Positions 10,029 to 18,338 of a stretch of 64,000 nucleotides of DNA are shown piece after piece. The stretch comes from an uncultured Paludibaculum sp. GTDB lineage: Bacteria > Acidobacteriota > Terriglobia > Bryobacterales > Bryobacteraceae. The notes beneath the pieces were generated by a model. The model was not told the origin of the DNA. It ran no database searches and worked only from the letters and a program-made list of their open reading frames with translations. Within the stretch, counting starts at the first letter, position 1, and the number at the start of each line of letters is the position of its first letter. The stretch spans positions 2,666,001-2,730,000 of the forward strand of contig NZ_OY762267.1 of NCBI RefSeq assembly GCF_963665245.1, written 5' to 3'. A program made the translations under genes and the position numbers.

Positions 10029-10041
10029 CGTGCCGCTCCTC

Positions 10042-10353
10042 CTACCACTTCAACAGGTCGATTTCGTCGACCAGAACCGTCTCCTTATTTCGGAAGACGG
10101 AGATCAGAATGCCGAGGCCCACCGCGGCTTCGGCGACGGCGACCGTGATGATGAAGATCGCGAAAACCTGGCCGTTGAGCTGTTGAGCGTGCTTGCCGAA
10201 GGCAACCAGATTGATGTTGACGGCATTGAGAATCAACTCGATGGACATCATGACGACCACCGCATTGCGGCGCAGCAGGATACCCACGGTGCCAATGAGC
10301 AGCAACGCGGCGCTCAAGACCAGATAGTGTTCCGTGGTGATGGGGTGCAGCAT
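10042..10353 (-). CDS. nuoK: NADH-quinone oxidoreductase subunit K
   Basis: NuoK is a three-helix membrane subunit of complex I carrying conserved buried glutamates. The 103-residue product shows LSAALLLIGTVGILLRRNAVVVMMSIELILNAVNINLVAF, with the MSIELILN glutamate, and ends in a third helix (ITVAVAEAAVGLGILISVFR) with the second conserved Glu. The open frame continues upstream to 10590, but that part overlaps nuoJ. MLHPITTEHY from 10353 is the family N-terminus. It starts 4 bases after the nuoJ stop. Confidence 0.95.
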   Translation of the reverse strand: MLHPITTEHYLVLSAALLLIGTVGILLRRNAVVVMMSIELILNAVNINLVAFGKHAQQLNGQVFAIFIITVAVAEAAVGLGILISVFRNKETVLVDEIDLLKW

Positions 10354-10357
10354 GGGG

Positions 10358-10864
10358 TCAGATCCTTTTCTTCGCCATGATGACGCTGCCGACAACCGCC
10401 ACCAGCAACAGGATGGAAGCGAGTTCGAACGGCACAAGATATTGTTTGAACAAGACCTGCGAGAGCGCTTCGACATTGCCGGACGACGGCAGTTCGGGCG
10501 CCGATTGGCCCAGGTGCAGGCTCTCCGAACCCTGGCGGATGAACCAGGTGGCAAGCGCTCCGATGCCGACAAGGCAAAGCACCGCCGCAATCCAGTGGCG
10601 ATGGTACTGGCGCTCTCGCGCCGCGGCGTCCAGATTCACCAACATGATCACGAACAGGAACAGCACCATGATGCCGCCGATGTACAGCACGATCTGGACG
10701 GCGAACAGGAACTCGGCCCGCTGCAGCAGGTACAATCCCGCGACGCCGGCCAAGGAACCGATCAGGGCCAGGGCGCAATGGATGGCGTTGCGTAAGGTGA
10801 CGGTGAGGATGGCGCCGATCAGCGTCAGCGCGGCAAACGCATAGAAGAATGCGGTTTCTAGCAT
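10358..10864 (-). CDS. nuoJ: NADH-quinone oxidoreductase subunit J
   Basis: NuoJ is a five-helix membrane subunit of complex I that contains the pi-bulge helix near the quinone-coupling region. The 168-residue product has LTLIGAILTVTLRNAIHCALALIGSLAGVAGLYLL, then EFLFAVQIVLYIGGIMVLFLFVIMLVN, the most conserved block of NuoJ. A GTG at 10870 would add two residues; the ATG at 10864 is preferred. It is separated from nuoI by 48 bases, the largest gap inside the nuo run. Confidence 0.95.
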   Translation of the reverse strand: MLETAFFYAFAALTLIGAILTVTLRNAIHCALALIGSLAGVAGLYLLQRAEFLFAVQIVLYIGGIMVLFLFVIMLVNLDAAARERQYHRHWIAAVLCLVGIGALATWFIRQGSESLHLGQSAPELPSSGNVEALSQVLFKQYLVPFELASILLLVAVVGSVIMAKKRI

Positions 10865-10912
10865 GGGCACAATTCGGGCTTCACAACCCGCTCCCTATCA
10901 AACCGGAAGGGC

Positions 10913-11368
10913 TTAGAACTTGTACTTGGTAGGCTTGATGCCCTCTTCGAGGATCTGCCGGTCAAAGATCGCCCCTTCCCGCGAATAGCTCGCCAATTCA
11001 AAGTCCTGCGTCAGTTCCAGAGCATCCACCGGACAGGCATCTTCGCACAGGCCGCAGAACATGCAGCGCGAGGTGTCATAGGTAAAGTTGATCAGGTCTT
11101 TGCGCTTCGTCTCCGGATTGCGCTGCCATCCGACGACGATCAGGTTTTCCGGACAGGCCAGGGCGCACAAGTCGCACGCGATGCACAGCGTTTGGCCGTT
11201 ATCCGGATTGATGTTTAGGCGTGGAGCGCCACGATAGCGCTCGGCCACCTTGGGGCGCTGGGCCGGATACTGCTCGGTGACGATGTTCTTCGGATGTTGA
11301 GTCCGGAAGGTCACCATCAGGCCCTGCACAAGGTCGACGAGAAAGATGGTTCTCAGCAGCTTACGCAT
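10913..11368 (-). CDS. nuoI: NADH-quinone oxidoreductase subunit I (two 4Fe-4S clusters)
   Basis: NuoI carries the N6a and N6b clusters that hand electrons to N2 in NuoB. The 151-residue product has two canonical ferredoxin motifs, CIACDLCALACP (near residue 62) and CMFCGLCEDACP (near residue 102), followed by VDALELTQDFE. The N-terminus has the TFRTQHPKNIVTEQYP block seen in complex I TYKY subunits. It starts 22 bases after the nuoD stop. In the standard order nuoE, F, G and H would lie between D and I; none is here. Confidence 0.96.
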   Translation of the reverse strand: MRKLLRTIFLVDLVQGLMVTFRTQHPKNIVTEQYPAQRPKVAERYRGAPRLNINPDNGQTLCIACDLCALACPENLIVVGWQRNPETKRKDLINFTYDTSRCMFCGLCEDACPVDALELTQDFELASYSREGAIFDRQILEEGIKPTKYKF

Positions 11369-11390
11369 GGTCGTTTCGGTCCGCCGGGGG

Positions 11391-12500
11391 TCAGCGGTCC
11401 ACCTCCCCGAGCACGATATCGATGGTCCCGATGATGGCCACCAGGTCCGCTACCAACGACCCGCGTGCCATCTTGTCGAGCGATTGAAGATTAACAAAAG
11501 ACGGCGGCCGCACGCGGCACCGGTAGGGCTGCGTGGAACCGTCGCTGACAATGTAATACCCGAGCTCACCCTTTGGCGCTTCAATGGAAACGTAGGCCTC
11601 GCCCACCGGGGGCTTCAGCACCTTGGGCACCTTGGCCATGATCGGCCCGGCCGGGATGTCGGCCACCGCCTGCCGCACGATGCGCACACTCTGGCGCATC
11701 TCCTGCATGCGGACCATGTACCGGTCGTAGGTGTCGCCGTTCTGGCCTGTGGGGATGTCGAATTCGTACTTGTCGTAGCCGGAGTAAGGCAGCGCCTTGC
11801 GGATGTCCCAGGCACAACCCGCCGCGCGCAGCATTGGGCCGGTGACACCGTACGCCTTGCAGTCTTCCGTATTCAGAATGCCGACGCCGATCATCCGCTC
11901 GCGCCAGATGCGGTTGCCGGTGAGCAACTCTTCGTACTCATCGATCTTCGGCAGCATCATGTCGCAGAAGTCGTTGACTTCCTTCTCGAAGCCGTCGTAG
12001 GTCTCATACTGCAGTCCACCGATGCGGAAAGCGTGCGTCGTCAGCCTGGCACCGCAGTACTTCTCGAAGATGTTGAGCGCATACTCGCGTTCGCGCATGC
12101 AGTAGAACAGCGGAGTGATGGCGCCGATGTCCAGCGCGTGCGTGCCCAGCCACAGCAGGTGGCTGGCAATCCGGTTGATCTCGGTGAGGATGACCCGTAC
12201 CGCCTGCGCGCGCGGAGTCGCCTCGGCGTTCAGCAGCTTCTCCACTGCCAGGCAGTAGCCCAACCCGTTCGACACCGCCGCCACATAATCCATGCGGTCG
12301 ACATAGGGCGCGAACATCGTATAGGTGCGGTTTTCGGCGATTTTCTCGACGCCGCGGTGGAGGTAGCCGATCACCGACTCGGTCCCCAGGACGCGCTCGC
12401 CGTCCAGCTTCACGATCACACGCAACACGCCGTGCGTCGAGGGGTGCTGCGGCCCCATGTTTAAAACCAGTTCCGTGGAGTCGAGGAAAGTTCCCGCCAT
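11391..12500 (-). CDS. nuoD: NADH-quinone oxidoreductase subunit D
   Basis: NuoD is the 49-kDa subunit that forms the quinone-binding site together with NuoB. The 369-residue product begins [27 protein letters not shown], which holds the conserved GPQHPSTHG loop with the quinone-ligating histidine, and continues with GYLHRGVEK and the C-terminal ASF-type block ([22 protein letters not shown]). The frame is open upstream to 12596, but the start at 12500, 2 bases after the nuoC stop, matches the family. nuoC and nuoD are separate genes, not fused. Confidence 0.96.
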   Translation of the reverse strand: MAGTFLDSTELVLNMGPQHPSTHGVLRVIVKLDGERVLGTESVIGYLHRGVEKIAENRTYTMFAPYVDRMDYVAAVSNGLGYCLAVEKLLNAEATPRAQAVRVILTEINRIASHLLWLGTHALDIGAITPLFYCMREREYALNIFEKYCGARLTTHAFRIGGLQYETYDGFEKEVNDFCDMMLPKIDEYEELLTGNRIWRERMIGVGILNTEDCKAYGVTGPMLRAAGCAWDIRKALPYSGYDKYEFDIPTGQNGDTYDRYMVRMQEMRQSVRIVRQAVADIPAGPIMAKVPKVLKPPVGEAYVSIEAPKGELGYYIVSDGSTQPYRCRVRPPSFVNLQSLDKMARGSLVADLVAIIGTIDIVLGEVDR

Positions 12501-12502
12501 GG

Positions 12503-13210
12503 CTATTGTCCGCTCTCGATCCCCAGGTTCTCCTGGACCCACTTCTGATCCATGTTCAGAATCCCATTCTCTTTGCGCAGAGGGAAGGTCGACCATTCAT
12601 CCGGCAGCAGAATTCGCCGCATGTTCGGATGGCCGTCGAACTCGATGCCGAACATGTCATAGACTTCCCGCTCCAGCCAGTCCGCCGTGAGATGGACCGT
12701 GGTCGCGGTCGCGATCCGATCCCCTTCCTTGAGCAGAACCTTCATGCGGATCCGCTCGTTCCTCCGGAAGCTATAGAGAACATAGATAATGTCGAATTGC
12801 TCATCACGCTTCGGCCAGTGGACCGCGGTAATGTCCACCAGGTAGTCGAAGCCGTGGTTGTCCTTTAGGGACTGTAGGATGGGAATCGCGGCAGCCGGCT
12901 TGGCCGTCAGGAAATTCTGTCCGAGGTAACTCAGGAAGCCCGAGATCTGGTCGGAAAACTCAGCAGCTAACGCTGTCGGTAACTCCCCTTCCCAGGGCGT
13001 TGTCACCATGACAGCTGGCGGTTTTGGAGCCGGCGGCGTGGCGGGTTTCGCGGGAGCAGCAGGCTTCGCGGCAGCAGGTGCGACGGGTTTCGGCGCCGCA
13101 GCCGGCGGTGCCGGTGCGGTTTCGGTCGTTGGCGGAGCTTCGGCAGGCGGTTTGACTGGCGGAACTGGCTCCGGTGCGGGAGCGCCTTCCGGCTTAGGGT
13201 CGTCAGGCAT
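12503..13210 (-). CDS. nuoC: NADH-quinone oxidoreductase subunit C with Pro/Ala-rich N-terminal extension
   Basis: NuoC is the 30-kDa peripheral-arm subunit that packs against NuoD. Residues from about 75 on match the family: [28 protein letters not shown], then [30 protein letters not shown]. The first 67 or so residues are a low-complexity tail of Pro, Ala and Lys (for example [20 protein letters not shown]) not found in typical NuoC. It may be a flexible linker, or the true start may be internal (a methionine lies near residue 68, in VMVTTPWEG). It is the first gene of the nuo run. Confidence 0.93.
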   Translation of the reverse strand: MPDDPKPEGAPAPEPVPPVKPPAEAPPTTETAPAPPAAAPKPVAPAAAKPAAPAKPATPPAPKPPAVMVTTPWEGELPTALAAEFSDQISGFLSYLGQNFLTAKPAAAIPILQSLKDNHGFDYLVDITAVHWPKRDEQFDIIYVLYSFRRNERIRMKVLLKEGDRIATATTVHLTADWLEREVYDMFGIEFDGHPNMRRILLPDEWSTFPLRKENGILNMDQKWVQENLGIESGQ

Positions 13211-13531
13211 GGATGAATCCTAACTGAACATTCAGGGTTATCACAACCGGAAATTCGGTGTCAAATGTCCGAAGTTCCTCCAGCGCTGTGAACTCTTTGC
13301 GGAAGGGGCGTTTGCGGCCTTCCTGCGAGAAAAATACCTCAAACGCTGAAGCCCGGGCGGGCATTCCGGCCTGTTCCCACCCAGCGGAGGCCGTTCCAGA
13401 CCTCATTTTTGACCAAACATTAAAGTCAAGTTAAACACGATCGAGGTGGCCTCGGACGCCGGACAACGGCCCGCCCGGAGAGATTGTAAAATGGAGGTAG
13501 TCACTGTTCTCCCAAGGAGCTCCCGAAAAAA
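13211..13531. other. Divergent intergenic region between nuoC and cytochrome c
   Basis: A 321-base stretch without a convincing gene. It must hold the promoters for the nuo operon (minus) and the cytochrome c gene (plus). On the plus strand TTGACC at 13409-13414 is followed after 16 bases by TTAAAC (13431-13436), a weak sigma-70-like pair. The same spot holds an inverted repeat TTGAC(11)GTCAA (13409-13429) that could bind a regulator. A short minus-strand frame (13203-13406) overlaps the start of nuoC but has no recognisable features and is not annotated. Confidence 0.35.
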
Positions 13532-13858
13532 ATGCTGAAGCGAGTTCTGGCGGTCGCCGCCATTACCTTGAACCTTGTTTCCGGTCTGGCGCTGGCGCAG
13601 AAGAAGGGCGACGCGGATAAGGGTAAGGAAGTGTTCGAACAATGCGGTGTGTGCCACAACGCCACCACCGAGGAGAAGAAGATGGGTCCCAGTCTGAAGG
13701 GCCTCTACAAGAAGCCGAAGCTGGCCAACGGGCAGAAGCCGACCGACGCCGCCATTCTCGGGATCATCAACAAGGGCAAGGGTGCAATGCCGGCCTTTGA
13801 CGAAGTGTTGAGCGCGGACGAAAAGGCCGACCTGATGGCCTATCTCAAGACCATTTAA
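13532..13858 (+). CDS. Small exported c-type cytochrome
   Basis: A 108-residue monohaem cytochrome c. A signal peptide (MLKRVLAVAAITLNLVSGLALA) is followed by the haem site CGVCH near residue 36, and a methionine in KGAMPAFDEVLS is the likely sixth ligand. The C-terminal helix (ADLMAYLKTI) is typical of class I cytochromes. It should act as a soluble periplasmic electron carrier. AAGGAG at 13514-13519 is a ribosome-binding site, though 12 bases from the ATG is rather far. The gene is divergent from the nuo operon, so a shared respiratory role is plausible but not demonstrated. Confidence 0.9.
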   Translation: MLKRVLAVAAITLNLVSGLALAQKKGDADKGKEVFEQCGVCHNATTEEKKMGPSLKGLYKKPKLANGQKPTDAAILGIINKGKGAMPAFDEVLSADEKADLMAYLKTI

Positions 13859-13876
13859 GCCTTTAGCTTTAATTCT

Positions 13877-13916
13877 CCAAAGCAGGGCCGCCCGCGGTTC
13901 GGCGGCTTTGCTTTGG
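13877..13916. terminator. Bidirectional hairpin terminator between convergent genes
   Basis: A long two-part inverted repeat: CCAAAGCA pairs with TGCTTTGG at the outside and GCCGCC with GGCGGC inside, around a loop CGCGGTTC. It sits between the end of the cytochrome c gene and the end of the dienelactone hydrolase gene, so it can terminate transcription from both sides. Confidence 0.7.
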
Positions 13917-14810
13917 CTAGCCCCTCAAATGCTTGTTGAAAAAGTCCAGCGTGCGCTGCCACGCCAGCTTCGCCGAAGCTTCGTCGTAACGCGGTGTCGT
14001 GTCGTTGTGGAAGCCGTGGTTCACGCCTTCATAGACATAGGCCGTGTAATCTACCTTGTTGGCCTTGAGCGCCTCTTCGTAAGCCGGCCACCCCGCATTG
14101 ACCCGCGTGTCGAGCCCCGCATACTGTAGCAATAACGGGGCTTTGATCTTGGCCACCTCGGCCGCCGGAGGCTGCCCGCCATAGAAGGGCACGGCTGCCG
14201 ATAGGTCGGAGCCCAGACGGACGGCCAACTGGTTCGCAATTCCTCCGCCGAAGCAGAAACCCACTACACCGATCTTGCCCGTGCAATCCGCCCGTGCCTT
14301 CAACCACTTGGCAGCCGCCAGGAAGTCTTCCGACATTTTAGGCCGGTCCACCTGGCTGAACGCCTTTGCCCCCTGCTCGTCACTCCCGGGGTACCCACCG
14401 ACACTGGTCAGCCCGTCGGGTGCGAATGCGATGAAGTTCGAGGTGCCCAGCCGCCGGGCCACATCTTCGATATACGGATTCAACCCGCGGTTCTCGTGAA
14501 CCACCAGAACGCCAGGCAGCTTGCCGCTTGCGCCGGCCGGCTTTACCAGGTAGCCCTTGATGCGCCCGTTACCCTGTGGCGACTCGACCGTAACGTACTC
14601 AGTCGTAATGCGTTTGTCGTCCTTGGGCACCTGCTGCGCCCACGCATAGTTGGGCTTCAAGCTCTCCCAGATCGCAGTCGCGGTGATCCCGCCCACGGCG
14701 TACTTCTTGGCCCCTTCCAGGAATTCCCGGCGCTCAATGTCGCCGTGGACATAGCGGTCGAACAGGTGCAACAGCTCCTGCGGGTAGTCGGATGCCTTCT
14801 TGCGTTCCAT
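13917..14810 (-). CDS. Dienelactone hydrolase family protein, probably exported
   Basis: A 297-residue alpha/beta hydrolase of the carboxymethylenebutenolidase family, which hydrolyses lactone or ester bonds. The catalytic triad is visible: Cys in GFCFGGG (near residue 186), Asp in YAGLDTRVN, and His in GVNHGFHND. The family nucleophile is Cys, as here. The N-terminus has a long extension ([20 protein letters not shown], then [20 protein letters not shown]) resembling the non-canonical secretion leader found in many acidobacterial and proteobacterial homologues, so a periplasmic location is possible. It stands alone, with terminators or promoters on either side. Confidence 0.88.
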   Translation of the reverse strand: MERKKASDYPQELLHLFDRYVHGDIERREFLEGAKKYAVGGITATAIWESLKPNYAWAQQVPKDDKRITTEYVTVESPQGNGRIKGYLVKPAGASGKLPGVLVVHENRGLNPYIEDVARRLGTSNFIAFAPDGLTSVGGYPGSDEQGAKAFSQVDRPKMSEDFLAAAKWLKARADCTGKIGVVGFCFGGGIANQLAVRLGSDLSAAVPFYGGQPPAAEVAKIKAPLLLQYAGLDTRVNAGWPAYEEALKANKVDYTAYVYEGVNHGFHNDTTPRYDEASAKLAWQRTLDFFNKHLRG

Positions 14811-14852
14811 CCCGGTAGTCCCTTTCGTGGAGCAAGAATAACACAGCGTCGC

Positions 14853-16469
14853 TCAAACGCCTTGCCTTCTTATACCTAGAGCCTTCATCCGCGAACTCAA
14901 GGTAGCCGGATGCAATTCGAGCAACTCCGCCGCCCCGCCCGATCCGGACACCCGGAAGTTCGCACGCTTCAACGCCGCCGCGATGTTGGCTCGTTCCATC
15001 TCACGCCACCTGGACTCGGGCACCACCTCGCCCGCCTCCACAACCACGGGAATCGGCGCTGGAGCTTGACCGTCCGGCAGATCCAGTTCGAGCCGGCCGT
15101 CATGGGCCAGGATCACTGCCCGATCCACGGCATTCTGCAATTCGCGGATGTTGCCGGGCCAGTCGTACCGCATGGCGTGCTGTAACTCCTTGTGGCTCAA
15201 GCGCGGTTCCGCCACGTGAAACCGGGCTGCGGCCTGCCTGACGAAATGGGCGGCCAGTTGGGCGATGTCTTCTTTGCGGTCGCGCAAGGGAGGCATCTCC
15301 AGCGGGAAGACCGCCAATCGGTAGTAGAGGTCCAGACGGAACCGGCCCTTCGCTACCTCTTCTTTCAGGTCGCGATTCGTGGCGGCCACCACTCGGACAT
15401 CCACCTTGCGGGTGGCGTTCTCGCCCACTCGCTCGAACTCACCTTCCTGCAAAACCCTCAACAACTTAGCCTGCAGATCCATGGGAATCTCGCCAGCTTC
15501 GTCCAGGAAGAGGGTGCCACCGTCGGCCAATTGGAAGCGACCCACGCGGTCGGTGACGGCGCTAGTGAAAGCGCCACGTACATGACCGAAGAATTCGCTT
15601 TCAAAGAGTTCATGGGGGATGGAGCCACAGTTCACCTTCACCAGCGGCTTCCGCGCCCGAGCGCTGCGCTGGTGGATCGCCCTTGCTATCAATTCTTTAC
15701 CGGTGCCACTCTCGCCCAGGATCAGGACGGTCGCCTCGGTCGATGCCACCATCTCCACTTGCCTCAGGACTCGCTGCAGCGCTGCACTCTGGCCCAGGAT
15801 TTCACCGAACGAACCCACCTCCCGTACCTCCTCGCGCAAGTAGTCGCGCTCCAATCGCAGTTCCTTCTGAAGCGCCTCAGCCTCCTCAAAGGCTCGAGCA
15901 TTAGCGACGGCCACGGCCGCGGCGTCCGCCAACACGCGCAGCCACTCCCAGCAGGCGTCGTCCGCCGCGACACGCCGGAACACCGCCAAAACACCGAGAA
16001 CCTCACCGTGAAACATCATCGGTTGCGCGGCAAAACCCGTGAGTTTCTCCCGGCGGACCCACGCTGGTTCGCCCACCCACTCCGAGTCCACGGCTAGGTC
16101 CTCTATCCGGACCCCTTGCCCTGTGACGGCGATCTGCGCGATCTTCAGTTTCGAGTCCAGCGCTACCCGGTGGAACCGGCCGGTGGTGTAACCCCAGTCG
16201 ACACCGGCCTCGAGGGGTGTTCCGCCGCTGGCGCGCAGATGGAGGGCGACCTCGGATGTGAGGTCGCAGGAAGGACAGGAGAACCCACTCTCCTTCAACC
16301 AGATGCGGGCCAAGGCGACATCCGGCTGTTGGACAATTGCCTGGATGATCGAGTTGAGCACCGCATCCAACGACCTCTTCTCGGCGATAGCCAGGATGAT
16401 CGATGGCAGCATGCTAATATCCATGCCGACTGGATGCTGACATTTCAGGATCGACTCATGAATTTCCAC
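14853..16469 (-). CDS. Sigma-54-dependent transcriptional activator with N-terminal GAF domain
   Basis: A 538-residue bacterial enhancer-binding protein. The N-terminal part (about residues 25-195) looks like a GAF sensor and holds a CPSC pair near residue 67. The AAA+ domain follows with Walker A GESGTGKE (near 253), the GAFTGA loop in the variant form GAFTSA (near 301), Walker [12 protein letters not shown], and the R-finger region. A Fis-type helix-turn-helix closes the protein ([19 protein letters not shown]). The annotated start is a GTG at 16469; an ATG at 16424 is an alternative. It is divergent from a gene with a strong -24/-12 promoter, which is very probably its target. The signal sensed is unknown. 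Confidence 0.93.
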   Translation of the reverse strand: MEIHESILKCQHPVGMDISMLPSIILAIAEKRSLDAVLNSIIQAIVQQPDVALARIWLKESGFSCPSCDLTSEVALHLRASGGTPLEAGVDWGYTTGRFHRVALDSKLKIAQIAVTGQGVRIEDLAVDSEWVGEPAWVRREKLTGFAAQPMMFHGEVLGVLAVFRRVAADDACWEWLRVLADAAAVAVANARAFEEAEALQKELRLERDYLREEVREVGSFGEILGQSAALQRVLRQVEMVASTEATVLILGESGTGKELIARAIHQRSARARKPLVKVNCGSIPHELFESEFFGHVRGAFTSAVTDRVGRFQLADGGTLFLDEAGEIPMDLQAKLLRVLQEGEFERVGENATRKVDVRVVAATNRDLKEEVAKGRFRLDLYYRLAVFPLEMPPLRDRKEDIAQLAAHFVRQAAARFHVAEPRLSHKELQHAMRYDWPGNIRELQNAVDRAVILAHDGRLELDLPDGQAPAPIPVVVEAGEVVPESRWREMERANIAAALKRANFRVSGSGGAAELLELHPATLSSRMKALGIRRQGV

Positions 16470-16493
16470 GAAACGTGAATTCTCATGAACTTC
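16455..16493. promoter_or_regulatory. Direct repeat, candidate enhancer sites for the adjacent sigma-54 activator
   Basis: Two copies of CTCATGAAYTTC lie at 16455-16466 and 16482-16493, 27 bases apart, with ACGTGAATTC between them. Each contains the palindrome TCATGA and a GAA/TTC pair. They sit about 65-105 bases upstream of the expected start point of the -24/-12 promoter, the usual distance for enhancer-binding proteins. The first copy overlaps the possible GTG start of the activator gene, so autoregulation is possible. Confidence 0.5.
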
Positions 16494-16533
16494 AAAAATC
16501 GACTAAACCATTTATATTCAATGACATCCTCCC

Positions 16534-16549
16534 TGGCTACGTGATTGCT
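16534..16549 (+). promoter_or_regulatory. Sigma-54 (-24/-12) promoter for the CMD gene
   Basis: TGGC at 16534-16537 and TTGCT at 16545-16549 have the exact GG-to-GC spacing of sigma-54 promoters (TGGCACG-N4-TTGCW). Only the middle of the -24 box (TAC in place of ACG) departs from consensus. The predicted start point is near 16559-16560, directly before the ATG at 16561, so the message would have almost no leader. Confidence 0.75.
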
Positions 16550-16560
16550 TATCAAGGGGC

Positions 16561-17097
16561 ATGTCACGAATCACCGCAGTCGACCCCAACGCAGCCAGCA
16601 AGGCAAAAGAGCTTCTCGACGCAGTCAAAGCCCAACTGGGCCGCGTCCCCAACATGATGAAGGTGATGGCGCAATCCCCTGCCGCCCTCGGTGGGATGTT
16701 GAGTCTCTCCAGCGCCCTGGCCGGCGGCACCTTAAAGCCGGAATTACGCGAGCAGATCGCGATTGCCGTATCGCAGGCAAACTCCTGTGAATACTGCCTT
16801 TCCGCCCACACTGCGATGGGCAAACTGCGAGGCTTGCCGCCAGAGGAACTGGCCGCGGCTCGCAACGGCGATTCCGCCGACCCCAAGGCACAGGCCGCTC
16901 TCCAGTTCGCCCTGGCGATTGTCGCTGAGAGGGGCAGAGTCACTGACGGCGCATTCACGGATATCCGGGAAGCAGGCTACTCCGATGAGGAGATCGCCGA
17001 GATCGTGGCCAATGTCGCGCTGATGATCTTCACCAACTACTTCAACAACGTGGCCCAGACGAAGCTCGATTGGCCGCTGGTTTCCCTGGAGAAATAG
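16561..17097 (+). CDS. Carboxymuconolactone decarboxylase/AhpD-like protein
   Basis: A 178-residue all-helical protein of the CMD/AhpD superfamily. It has the redox-type motif CEYCLSAH (near residue 76), with the two cysteines and the following histidine that in AhpD-like proteins form a peroxidase/thiol active site. The N-terminal block [22 protein letters not shown] is the usual substrate-pocket helix. The likely role is thiol-dependent peroxide reduction rather than ring-cleavage decarboxylation. The start codon follows AAGGGGC immediately. It is governed by the -24/-12 promoter, and the next gene begins 2 bases after its stop. Confidence 0.9.
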   Translation: MSRITAVDPNAASKAKELLDAVKAQLGRVPNMMKVMAQSPAALGGMLSLSSALAGGTLKPELREQIAIAVSQANSCEYCLSAHTAMGKLRGLPPEELAAARNGDSADPKAQAALQFALAIVAERGRVTDGAFTDIREAGYSDEEIAEIVANVALMIFTNYFNNVAQTKLDWPLVSLEK

Positions 17098-17099
17098 CG

Positions 17100-17492
17100 A
17101 TGGAGTTCACCCTCGAGACGGCATTACGGAAGGTCCGGTTCGCCGAGGATGCCTGGAATTCGCGCGATCCCGAGCGGGTCGCGCGAGGTTACTCCGAGGA
17201 CTCGGAGTGGCGCAACCGTTCGACGTTTGTTCGTGGACGGGCTGAGATTATTGCGCTCTTGAAACAGAAGTGGGCTAAGGAACTGGACTACCGGCTCAAG
17301 AAGACTCTGTGGGGTTTCCGTGAGAACCGCATCGCTGTCAGCTTCGAATACGAGTGGCACGATCCGGCCGGGCAATGGTACCGGTCGTACGGCGTCGAAC
17401 TGTGGGAGTTCGACGAAGCGGGACTGATGCGGCGCCGCCTGGCCAGCATCAACGACGCGCCCATTGAGGTTTCGGAGCGCCGCGTGTTCTAA
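17100..17492 (+). CDS. DUF1348 (NTF2-like/SnoaL-fold) protein
   Basis: A 130-residue protein of the DUF1348 family, a nuclear-transport-factor-2-like fold with no assigned reaction. Family features are [50 protein letters not shown], and the aromatic sheet [29 protein letters not shown]. The ATG at 17100 is preferred over the longer frame from 17070, which overlaps the CMD gene; GGAG at the end of the CMD gene can serve as its ribosome-binding site. It is in one transcription unit with the CMD gene. Its stop codon overlaps the stop of the convergent FAH gene. Confidence 0.85.
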   Translation: MEFTLETALRKVRFAEDAWNSRDPERVARGYSEDSEWRNRSTFVRGRAEIIALLKQKWAKELDYRLKKTLWGFRENRIAVSFEYEWHDPAGQWYRSYGVELWEFDEAGLMRRRLASINDAPIEVSERRVF

Positions 17493-18322
17493 ACCACGCG
17501 ATTGAAGAGCGTCCCGATGCCGGATATCTCCACTTCCACCGTGTCGCCCGGGCTCATCTTCCGCGTGGAGCCGGGCGTCCCGGTGTAGATGAGGTCGCCG
17601 GGCAGCAATGTCACATAGCGACTGATGAAGGTGACGATTGTGGGGCAGTCGAAGAGAAGGTCTGATGTGTTGGCGTGCTGCACCACCTTGCCATTCAACC
17701 TGGTGGAGAGATCGAGGTTGGCGTAGTCGACTCCGCGAGCGATGGCCGGCCCCAGCGGGCCAAACGTGTCGGCCCCTTTGGCACGCCACCACTGCAGATC
17801 CTTCTGTGCACCGTTTTGCCAGTCGCGCTCACTCACGTCGTTGCCGCAGGTGACGCCGAAGATGGCGTCTTTCGCATCGGCCGGCGAGGCATTGCGGACA
17901 TGCTTGCCGATGACAATCACGAGCTCGCCCTCGTAGTGTGTGTTCTTCGAGTCGGCCGGGATGACGATGTCCGCCCCGGGGTGCTGCAGACAGGTGATGG
18001 GTTTGTAGAAGATCTCGGGATTGGCCGGGGGCGTACGGGTTCCGATGTGGGATTTGTAGTTGAGGCCAACGGCCAGTACCTTGGACGGCTGCACCGGATG
18101 GAGCAGCTTCTGTGTGCTGAGCTTCACCGCCTCTTTCGTCACTTTGTAGGAGCCGAAGAGGTCGCCGGAGATGCGCCGGATGGTATCGCCGTCCAGGAGC
18201 CCGTAGGTCGGCTCGTTGCCGCGCATATAGCGGACGAAGTGGGTGACGCCAGGCACGGCGGGAGCGGCGGAAGCCAACGCCGGCGCGGCGGCCAGAAGCG
18301 TACGTCGGGTGATGCGTGCCAT
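17489..18322 (-). CDS. Fumarylacetoacetate hydrolase-family protein with Tat-like signal
   Basis: A 277-residue protein. An RRTLL twin-arginine signal ([21 protein letters not shown]) precedes a full FAH C-terminal domain: [13 protein letters not shown], then [12 protein letters not shown] with metal-binding glutamates, [15 protein letters not shown], and [14 protein letters not shown]. Members are Mg-dependent hydrolases, decarboxylases or isomerases acting on acylpyruvate-type compounds. Family members are normally cytoplasmic, so export is unusual. The frame is open upstream to 18571 but that part lies in the next gene. It starts 16 bases after the Gfo/Idh gene stop, so the two form an operon. 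Confidence 0.86.
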   Translation of the reverse strand: MARITRRTLLAAAPALASAAPAVPGVTHFVRYMRGNEPTYGLLDGDTIRRISGDLFGSYKVTKEAVKLSTQKLLHPVQPSKVLAVGLNYKSHIGTRTPPANPEIFYKPITCLQHPGADIVIPADSKNTHYEGELVIVIGKHVRNASPADAKDAIFGVTCGNDVSERDWQNGAQKDLQWWRAKGADTFGPLGPAIARGVDYANLDLSTRLNGKVVQHANTSDLLFDCPTIVTFISRYVTLLPGDLIYTGTPGSTRKMSPGDTVEVEISGIGTLFNRVV

Positions 18323-18338
18323 GGGCCTGATTGTATCC

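Noticed and set aside
13203..13406. A 67-residue minus-strand frame upstream of nuoC
   Set aside because: It overlaps the nuoC start, has no signal, motif or ribosome-binding site, and no composition that separates it from chance.
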